DNA of 64,000 nucleotides. It comes from Sipunculus nudus (Eukaryota > Annelida > Sipuncula > Golfingiida > Sipunculidae). A model generated the notes under the pieces. The model was not told the origin of the DNA, searched no databases, and saw only the letters and a list, made by a program, of their open reading frames with translations. The stretch lies in contig CM049322.1 of NCBI GenBank assembly GCA_026874595.1, positions 51,609,386 through 51,673,385 of the forward strand. Reading direction: 5' to 3'. The position numbers were made by a program, and so were the translations under genes. Positions 1 through 10,900 of the stretch are shown here, piece after piece; position 1 is the first letter of the stretch; every line of letters begins with the position of its first letter.

Positions 1-1683
1 TCACAAGCCATTCATACTGTAAAACTTTATTTGAAGAGGCTGACATGTCAATAACCTCAAAGAAATTGTGAGTCAATCATTTTGAGCAAAGACTGACCAC
101 TTATGTCTCCATGCAGGTTTATACCTAACATCTTTGATCGTCTTTGATCTGAAGCCCAGCTGAGCCCCCGGGCGAAATAAATGGTTAAGACCCATGACAT
201 TTATCATTTAGGTGTGTAATAGAAATGCCATAATCCTCGCTCTTGGGCCTGTGTTAGAATAATGTGGCCCTAATTAAGAATAAATATGTAGCAAAGCTCG
301 GCACTATGGAAACTCCCTGAATATTGTCTTCTTGTGGGCACTGCTATGAATAATAAGGATAAATGATCTATAAATGTTCCAGTTGAAAAAAAATATTAAA
401 TTCAGTAAAACTAGCTTCGGTCTCATAATCAAGGTGATATTGCCTAAATAACAAGAAAATTCAAGGAATTAATGTCCCCTGCTTCAGCTTTGAAGTGGTG
501 ACTAAATGCAAATAATTTTAAACATGCACAAAAGATGGCAGCACCTGGCAGTTACTGCAAAAATTCAAGTTTTTTTTGTCCACTGATAGCGAAACCTGAC
601 AAACTCAAATCAATGTCTCCCATTCCAAGGAAGTGGAGGACAACAAGAACATTTAAGTTGTATAAGGAATACCAGAAGCAGGCCATATTTGCAATTTCAG
701 CGTGTTACTACTGACACAGATCAGGGCGGCCACTTGAATGTCTGTTAGCAGGGGTGATTTTGGCCATTGGGTGGACAAATAGTGTCCATTGTGTCTGTTG
801 AATCGTAAAAACGCTATGTCGGCCTAGAAAGTGTCTGTTAGGCAGGATGTCTGCCCCAGTGGGGTGTCCGCAGCCCAGGGATTCATTGTATCTTATTATA
901 TAAATCAATTATATTCTATATAGTACCTTAAATTATATTATGATGAATAGAATTATATACCTTAAATATTGAGCGAGTAAATTCAGTCTGGAATGCACTT
1001 CACAATGATTGGTCACATCAACTTCCAGGATTTGACATGGGGATGTTTATACGCATCCTTGACCTGCAGGTGCAGCAGTTACCGGGCCTGGATTATACAA
1101 GAATATAAATGAGAGGAAGAGTATTCTACTACCCTGTCACGCATTCCTTAACTGAAAAGAATCTCGACAGATCTATGTACATACAGGTTGAGATTAAGCC
1201 CTAAAAAGGGAGTAAGATTCTACCCAAAAAAAAATTTTATAATAGGGAAAATTCTTCCTGGTATTATACATACCCATTCTTCCACTGTGTTATGTATTTA
1301 TATTGACCAATCAATATGGTTGTGCGAGTCTTTTAATACTCAAAGTTATCACAAACCTGTAAGTTAAGCACCTTGATTCCAGGAATGCCACAGCAGTCTA
1401 TTTATAATAAATTACATAACCACCTTGCAGAAATAAGGAGAGTAAATTAACCTCAAGTAAAATCCCAGAGATATCTACCATTTAAACTATTAGGAATGAA
1501 CAGGCAACACTTTAGCACTCCCCTTTAGCATGAGACCTCTGTTTCTAACTTGCACAGTGAAATACCGTACCAACCAGACACCTGAAAGGACAGGGTGCTG
1601 TTGTGGCTTCTGATGGGAGCGAGTCTTTCAATCAGCTTCTGCGAGGAGAGTATCATACCACCACTTTCTGCACAGTTAGAGTC
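1..1683. other. 3' flank of the glycosyltransferase gene; no gene seen
   Basis: AT-rich sequence with no supportable coding exon. A stretch at about 708-880 rich in TGTCTGTTAG-like motifs looks like a decayed repeat. At 1620-1860, three GGAGAGT-centred segments recur in what would be 3' UTR or flank. Confidence 0.4.
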
Positions 1684-1685
1684 CA

Positions 1686-1691
1686 TTTATT
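1686..1691 (-). terminator. Candidate polyadenylation signal of the glycosyltransferase gene
   Basis: AATAAA on the minus strand, about 195 nt beyond the stop codon. The distance is plausible, but the hexamer alone is weak evidence in AT-rich DNA. Confidence 0.35.
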
Positions 1692-1883
1692 CAAATCTGC
1701 AAGGAGAATGATTTGCCATCAATTTCTAAACAGAATTGTTGGCGTTTGTTCTTCAACTTCGGCCAGGACATGTGTACTTCAATCCATGTCTGTTTGGAGA
1801 GTATAATGCCACCCTTTTTTTGTGAGACGGTCCTTCCTTCACCTCTGCTTGGAGAGTGCCCTCCTCTTCATTTACCTGACTTA

Positions 1884-1995
1884 TCATTCAGCCTCGGGAG
1901 TCGGAGGTTCAGGGACTTTCACGCTGATCAAAGTATAGAGAACTTTCTCCTCTACATGTAAAATAGAGGCCTTTAGTGAGGACAACCCATCCCGT
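1884..1995 (-). CDS. B4GALT-family exon 6 (C-terminus and stop)
   Basis: 112 nt, residues 310-346 and TGA at 1886-1884, followed at once by an in-frame TAA. Reads RDGLSSLKASILHVEEKVLY then TLISVKV and a PEPPTPEAE tail. This matches the terminal DGLNSL...LYT...V block of the family. The acceptor is TTACAG, in phase with exon 5. Confidence 0.88.
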
Positions 1996-4900
1996 CTGTA
2001 ATGGCCTGGTCGTCGTAGCCAGGAGTCACATCTAAGTAGTACCAAAAAAAATAAAATAATAATATATTTGATTATAATTTAGGGTGAATAATATTATCAG
2101 TTTCTCCAGATATGGTGTTTCACATACCTGTATTGTGTAATGTGACATAATTTTCGTATACTGAAATTTTTCTTTATTTTTCAAACACTACTGAAAATGG
2201 ATTTATTATAATAAACATAAGACCTCTGTTAAACAATATGTTGTCTAAATAGGTTGGAATAAGTAAAAGGCTGAAAGTCAACTTTCATCACTTTCACGTC
2301 CAGTGTTTGGAAACAGTTGTGGGCCTTGACTGACTGATAATCAGATTTGATTGGTTGTGTATGGGTGTGTAATTTTTTACCATACACAGACATGTACATC
2401 ATCTAAACTACTAAATAGGCCTAAATATCTGTTACTTGTTGTGGTAATAAATTCTACAGACTACAAGTGTATAAAGTAACCTTATATAAAAAAGTGAAGA
2501 TTTCAGTAATTGTTTACCATACACATGTGTACACCATATAAACTGCCAAATAGGCCTAAATATTTGCTACTTTATGTAGTAATTCTACAGACAACAAGTG
2601 TAAAAAGAAACCTTTTTATTAGAAATGAAGATTACAGAAAACAAAGAATTTGGCATGAAGCTAAGATGTCTTATGTATGGAATGTGGATCGAGCATACAG
2701 AATGCAGATAAAAATCTCTTTTGACTAAATAAATGTGAGAATTCTTATGCATGGATCAAACATGTGGAATGCTTTTAAGGAAAATGAATTGCTACATGTA
2801 GCCAATTTTTACGGATATCCATGTTGAATAACACAACGTTAATATGCATGTTGCTGTGTCCGTGCATGTAAAAATCCTCAACACGCATGCTATGTTCTGT
2901 ACATCAGGAATCTTAGCTTCACTTTCTCTTAACAAAGAAAAAGACATTAATGAGTGGAAATCCACTTATTTACGCACCCGTCCTTGTTATACGGGTTGCC
3001 GACATCTTTTTTGTGCTCCACGATGGTGAACCTCCCTATTGGGTCTGGGTAACGTACTACTGCCATGCGTGCTGCCATGATCCTGAAAGGTCAAAGGTCA
3101 CATGAATAAATAAGTTCACATGAGAACCATCCATACTTCATGACCAGTCCTTAAGGAGGACCTCTAAACTGGTCCAGACTGACTCCAACAATCTATATAC
3201 CACATTTTTATAGCATTCTATTCCAACATCAAGAATGTTCAAAAGCACTTTACATAAAATTAATTCAATAAATTGACGTAAAACAGACATGAATATTTGA
3301 GAAATTCTAGATTCAAGACCCAGAGTAACTTAACAGCATGTGATTGGCTGATAGCCAGTGGCCAGTTGACTTACAATTGGACCTGTATCAAGTATTGACA
3401 GAAGATAGGAGGGAAGTTACAATGTAACACATGACATACTGCTGACTAAAATAATTGTGCAGGCTCATTTGGACAGCGTCTAACACACGTGGTCACGAAC
3501 ATTTTTTTTGTCTGTGTTCCTTGATAAATAAAGCCAGAGATCTGTGGTCCTGTATATATTATAGAGCCACAACAGGGTCTAGATGATGGATGCTGGCCAT
3601 GGCTTCAGCTCACTTGAGTTCTAGTCAGCTGATCTAAATAAAATGGATTATAGGACTTGGGGTTAAGCCTGCAGACTGACCTGTTAAACATGTCATCATC
3701 TTCCCCTCCCCAGCCGTAATACTGATTAGAAAACCCGTTGACTCTCTCAAACTGCTCCGCAGTAAATGCAGTGCACGCTCCAAAAATCATGGGATAAGGT
3801 ATTCTGAAAGTATGAAAAAGTAATCTGTTAATGTAATTCACAAACTAGATATATATAAAAATATATATTTATGTATAAATTAAAGGATCGGTCGATGGCT
3901 GATGTACCGCACTGTCTATTAAATGAGTATTAATGACAACCAAAACAGTATATAATTATTTTAGACATATTCATTTTATTTCCAATATTCACACAGTATA
4001 ATATATCAAATGAGAAATAACATATGGATAAAATATTTTCAAGATTAATGGATTTCATGTTTTATATACAGGGGAATACAGAAAATCAAGTAGCCATAAC
4101 CTGAATTTAAGACATAAGAGCAAGTTTCTGAGGTGCAATAGATATTTCCCATTTCATGCATAGACCTGGCATGCATAGAACTGGGACCCTTCAGGTCAAG
4201 CCCGCTGCCTCAACCACTAAGCAACATTTTTTAATTAATTTAAAATTTACATGGATTGTACAAATAGTTGGGAGTGATATAAGAATAACTGTACACCTGT
4301 CACAGCAGTAAATCTCCCCCAGTGACTGTAACAAATCAGGAACCTTGGCATAGCTGACTTCCAGTGACTAGGTGTGAGCTGCCTGCATCTTGACAAAGCA
4401 AGCAACTAAATTAAAAATTTCCTATTTGTCCCATTCTTGTTCTAACTAAAAAAAAAGAGTAATTAGCGTCAGTTATAGGAAATCCTCAAAAATAAAGAGT
4501 TAATCTTTTAACAAGGGACCCATGGGTCACATTGCTCAGCTGAATTTTGGAAAATATTAGTAACTGCGAAATATTTTTTTTTCTTATGGGTTTTTAATGT
4601 ATATTATCAGTAGAAAAGCTATGAGAAAATGGCCCTGCTAAAATGAAACTCTGTAAATTATAGAATAATGGGCATGAGCTAAACCATTTAGTGATGCACC
4701 AAGGGAATAAATAGGCCTACGGTAAGTGTTATATAAAAGTAACACTTCATAAACAAATAATGTGTGAAGGTTATTAAGGTTTCAAAAGTTAAATATATGG
4801 CCATATGAGTTAAAAATTAATCCCACAAAGTTTGACTAATATTCCTTATTTTAATACTAAGTTAACAGTGTTATTCACACCTAGGCCCTGCCAACTTTAA

Positions 4901-7900
4901 GAGATATGAATGAAATGCTACAAAGTATTTATATCTTCTTATATTGTCAGTTAGCACTTACATAAGATCCTAATATTTAATCACATTTGAATATTAGGAT
5001 GAAATTCCTGAATTTTTTTTCTTTAAAACAATCAAAATTGTCCAAGTCTCATCAAAAAGAATTTACTTAACATTAAAATTATAAAATTCATCTTGCTCAT
5101 TAGTCATGTGTAGGGGTGGGTGGGGGTAGGGGTCTCCGTTGTTACTGCTCATTGCTGAAAAAAAATGTTAATTTTAACATTCATCTTGTTCATAGTACAG
5201 GTCTGTCAACAGAATTGGGGGGGGGGGGGGGGGGGGGTGCCAGAGAAAAAGGCTCCCTGTGTTATGGTATTAACTGCAGACAGCCTGATAAAGCTCAACT
5301 CAGTGGAAAGAGCTGCACTGAATGACCTACAGTCACCAAAGTGGACCGCTTGACAATGTAAAGGAATACAAGAGCCTCCAAAAAAAATTCAATAACTAGC
5401 CTAATTTTACAGCTTTTATTTTCAAATTTCAGATTTAACAGATTAAATCCTTACGTGCACATGCTGTGAAAATTAAAACCACAGTACTTACAGGAAAAAA
5501 AGGTGCTGTGGCCAAAGTTGGGCAAAATTTAAGGTACCAATTTTTATTTTTGTTAATATTTTAAAAAATTTAAAACTATTTTGATCTAATTTTGGGTATA
5601 CAATTAAATTTGATTAATTAAAGTTGTATTACTGAAAAAAAGTTCCTACCTTTAACACTTTTGGTCTTAAGTGACCAAATATCTTTCCTGATTTTTTTTA
5701 CAAAGTCCATTATGTTTGGGCCAATTTCAAGAAAACCAGATGAGTGATTTTGATATTAGGCAGTCCTGAAGTGTAAAAATAGATTTCTAATTAAAAATGA
5801 GGTTTTTCCTTAATATCTCGAAGGAACAAAGTCCTATTGACCAAGTTTTTGTTGTGGTAGGAGATATTGGGGACATCTAACTGTATGCCGAATTTCAGAT
5901 TCGTAGGTCCAATGGTGCCGAAACGTGCCAGTCTTACAGACGGACAGACGGACATCCAGACGGACAGACGGCATGACGGACGGACAGACAGACGGACGGA
6001 CGACGGACAATGGACCATGACTATAGCTCAGATGAATAATAGTCAGCTGAGCTAAAAAAGAGTGATTTGGCAGGCCTGAGACAAGCTTTGTGGACACATG
6101 AAAACTCTGCTATAGACGTACAAGTTATCACTTACTGGTAATGATACCGGTCTATTTGAGAGGCAACATGGCGGGGATCGGAAGAGCAGGCGTAGATATT
6201 GCGATCGTCCTGGATGAGAGTGTCTACATCATGGAACACGTAACAGTCATACTGGTCAGTAGTTTTGGCCTGCTGGAATCCTGCGTTCATTAATGCTGCC
6301 TTGTTGAACATCTTGGGTTCTTTTGTCTGTGTAAACAGTAAAGACTCTTATATAAAACTATTATATGATATGGTTAAAGCTCTGTTTCCATGTGTGCTTA
6401 TATTCATGTGATTATGTGCATATATACATGAAAAATATGTGTGTTTCCATGTGCACAGATATGCATAAACTGGCAGACATATATATATATTTGCCACCAG
6501 TTTACTGTTACAAAACCATATGAGCGATTTTTCACACATATATACCCATATACACAAACATGAAAAAAAGCTTAATAAATGCCTTGGGCTCAAAAGCAAA
6601 TAAATTAACATTTACATTTTAAAATATTACATTTGCATTTAAATTAAAAGCTTCTGGTAACTGTGCATTTTTAGATTTGTATAAAAGCAGGTAAACATTT
6701 GATTTTCAAATGCAAATGCAGGTCTTAAGTATTATCCTGTAATTATCACAATGAGAGCTATCATAAAGTATCATGTGATTTTTTTTTTTTATTTAATGAT
6801 GGAATATTCTCCAGTTACATATTTCTGCTTCTCTACAGAATCAATATACACATTACAATATACACATTACAATATACACGTTACAATATACACACATACT
6901 GAGATAAAAGTTTGCAAATTCTAGCTAAAAGCAAATGCATGTATATAAAAGTTTTGCATTTTCTAAATGTTAGGTTGCATTTGTTTTTTTATAATATTTA
7001 ATCACATTGACTTTAATCTTACACACTTACATTTGCCATTAAATACACTGAGTTACATTTGAAGCAAGCACTAGTTGTTTCCTGTTGTGTTTTCATCAAT
7101 AAAGAAACATGATAACAAAGGACTGAAGTTAACCAATCCTTAACACTGCTGATGAATAAATACAGTGGAGGGCCATTCATCCGAACACCATTTATCCGTA
7201 AAATCGTTTATTTATAATTAAAACCGGAAAACCAAAATTATGACCGTTAATCCTTAATTTTTAAAATCAGAAAACAATAAAAAATAACATTTATTCAATA
7301 GGAAAAACTGATAATGGCTCATGTATTTACTCTTGGTCCCGACCTATTATAATTGCATTACCGGTTTTTGCAGGTGTCGCAACGCCTAATTAACCAAGTT
7401 GTACTCGCGCAGCACACCCTTCGCTGGGGCTTGTACTCATTTGAGCAGCTGTAGGTGTGAAAACTTCCACCAGCCGAGTCCCCTAATTAACCTTGTGTCC
7501 TGCAATGTCAAGTTGTTCACACCTGCAAACCATCCGGCCATGAGTGAGTAGATTTTGAGCTGATAATGTCAGACTCTGATACGCTCGAACTTGTTCTCAT
7601 CTGAGCAGTTTAACAGTGCAGGCAAATCTATCTCCTGTACAAGCTATACCACGACACGCAAGTTCATTCACAATTTAGCAAATCTTCACCACAACAACAC
7701 AGCACTAAAGTTTCATGTCAGGTGGAGTCGGGGTCTCGCAAGCGCAAACACCATGTCCTGTCACTTGAAGACAAACTCAGCATTCTGGAGAGACTTGATC
7801 AAGGCACCAAGGCAGCTGAGATGGCCAGAGAGTTCAATGTTGGAAAAATGAGTCTAGAGTCTCACAAGCACATTTAGGTTAACTGTGTGCACCTAGGGGG

Positions 7901-10900
7901 TGGCAATGAGGGCAGTTAATCTATCATGGCCGATATCCACACATTCAGTGAAAGATTAACTGGTACATGTACTTCACTGACAAGTAATTTTAATAAAGTA
8001 ATTAAAGATATTATAATAGCTTGATTGAAAGTTTGATTTGTTCATTCTGTGTAAGTAAAAAAGTATATTTATCACAAATTATTCTGTTCTGGTCCGTTTT
8101 TTTATAACTATGAAAGCTAACCAAAGTCTGTGACACCGTACCACCATTTAGTAGTAATACCAGGGATGACAACATCGATGAAACAATTTTATTTTACAGA
8201 TGACCGTTCATACGAACGTTTGTTTTTCTGAACAAATCCCATGTCCCCCCGAGATGTTCGGATGAAAGGCGCTCCACTGTACTTGATTAGAACACATATG
8301 TTTGAGGTCTTGTTTAACTTGCTCAATTTTTTTTCTGGAAATAGGGATTATTATAACATCTCTGGAAACATGGAGCATTCATCAGCAACCTAATCTTTGA
8401 ATGGTATTAAAACTGATAAATGCAAATACACATTACTGAAAAATATGTAGTAATTACCAGGCAGGGACTTATCAAATATGACACAGGTCAAAATAAAATG
8501 ACTGTGGCAGAAATCAATAAGGTATTGGGGGATTAATTTGTATTTTATCATGCAAATTTGTGGAATTTATGTCCTCTGCTTCCACCTCTTGTTATTTTAG
8601 CTTCCTTTGATCTTCATGTTTGCCCTCTGAATACTTTTAGTTTTCATTGTGCCCTGATGGTGTCTCCACATGTCATAATTTTTATTATGAAGTGGGAACA
8701 ACAGGGAAAATTTTTTGTTTGTTTTGGAGCTGGTGATAATAAATTTTCAGACAGACACTCCAAAACCAATCCTAACCAAGGTGTGCATAAGAGCAATCAC
8801 CAACCAAGATTTGAATAAAATCAGATAACATTTAGGAAAGTTATCGCACAGAAACAAAAACCTGACAGACAGACAGAGAGACCGACAGACAAACCCAAAT
8901 TAATGTCCTCTGTTCCGCAGAAGTAGGAGACAATAAATATAGATACCACTGCATTTGGATTTTACGGGTCCAGGTGAGATCGCAAAAATTAAACCCTCAA
9001 AAACATTCAAAATGAAGAAATCATGAGATTTCAGCATTCCAAATATGAACCAACCATGCACAATACCTGTTCTACAAGAAATATCCTGTAGTCAAGCTGC
9101 TGCCTCTGTAACACTGGGTGAATATGTGAAATAAATATCTGTAAATGATGGGGTCGGTCTCGATATGGAACAATTACTGCCACCTTGTGGCGGGAAGTAC
9201 AGTTTGGAGGTCGCCAGGTCCCTCCCGGAGAGAGCTCTGTGTGAAGATGTTCTATGGCTTGGAATGTCAGAGATTCTCTGAGATCGCTCCCGTTTATCCC
9301 TAAAGGACCTTAAATGAAAAAGAGAGAGTGACAACATGAGCTTCCATAAGCTTCTGGGTTACTAATATCTGACTTAAATAGTTCTGGTTTCAAATGTTTA
9401 ATACTATAGGATTTGGATGTAAATCCATGTAGGATCACTGGAGAAAATCAGCAACCACAGACTGATTATTAATCATGCATCTCTTCCAGTTATACAACGT
9501 TAATTGTTCTTTGGCAATCTTACAGTATTGGCCACTATCATATTTTCTCATTTAAAAGTTTAAAATCTCCAGAGATTAAAGCACATTTATACAAGCAGCA
9601 GAAATTACATGTTATGTATATAATAGTAATAAACTAATATAAACAGCTTTGGCTGATCAGGCTTACTCTTATTTTAATAATTTTTTTTTCCAGATCAACA
9701 TGATCACAGCAAAATAATGCTTAGGAACATGTAATAGTAACTGTCACCACTTAAAGACAACTTACAGTTACAATCAGTTACGACTATACATGTCAGGGGT
9801 CGTAATAACGACTGTCTGCCTTGTCCAGGCAGGCAAGCACATGCACAGAAAGGCATTTTCCTCATTTTGAACAAATCCATTGGAAAGCTGAACACCTAGA
9901 AGTTCTCCACATTAAAAGCTGATAAGTAGTTGCAACCATGACACAAAAACAAAATATTTTACTGTTGGTGTTCAACCTGTCCCTATATTTCCTTTAAAAA
10001 ATGGTCTATAATTTCCAATACTTTCCAGTATTAAGGCCCTCATCTCCTATATTTTTCTGATTTTTCACTGCAAAATCATGTTTTTGATATATAAGTGTTT
10101 AACTAACCTTTCCTAGACAGGCAAGCACATGCACAAACAGGCATTTTCCTCATTTTGAACAAATCCATTATAAAGGTGAACACCTAGAAGTTCTCCACAT
10201 TAATAGCTGATAAGTAGTTGCAACCATGACATGAAAACAAAATATTTTACTGTTGGTGTTCAACCAACTCCCTGTATTTCCTTTAAAAATGGTCTATAAT
10301 TTATGATACTTTCCCATATTTAGGCCCTCATCTCCTATATTTTCCTGTTTTATCACTACCCAATCATGTTTCTGATATTTATCAGTGTTACTGTTGAAAA
10401 CATTCAGTTCTTTTTGTATGCAAGTGTGCATGCCGGATACCATGTAAGATGGCACAATAAGGTTTACACTGAGTGAAATGTGACTGAAAGTTTGGTATAT
10501 ATATATTTAAGTGATGTAGGATGCATCTTTAGAAAGACACATTTATCTATGGAAAGGCAAACCTGTATTAATGCCTTTTTGTTAGAGGTAAATATTTAAA
10601 AATATTACAATCCCTGCATGTACATAATCCACAGCCATGCCAGTCATAGGGAGGCTTTCTGCAAGCTCAAACATCTCATTATGGCTAATTTTCCTCCTGC
10701 AATCATTCACAGCCACCAGCAATCACTAATATGATTGTCTGCAACTTCCCATGATCGCAGGTCACAACTAGTCATAACTGATCATATATCTCCCTGTGTA
10801 CCAGGGCCCTGATTGAGCAAGTATTTATTTAAGTGATGGAGTAAATAAAGCCTAACAACATTAAACAAGCAAATTCGTGGAATTTGTCCCCCCGCTTCTG

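Noticed and set aside
73-148. Candidate last exon of the glycosyltransferase (in phase, reads DVRYK and ends in a stop)
   Set aside because: 1884-1995 is also in phase and carries the family's DGLSSL...LYT block, which the 73-148 candidate lacks.
3605-3841. 78-codon open frame on the minus strand
   Set aside because: It contains exon 4 but runs past both splice sites; only 3681-3803 is coding.
7591-7851. 86-codon plus-strand open frame
   Set aside because: It lies in a different frame from the pogo HTH remnant and has no recognisable motif.
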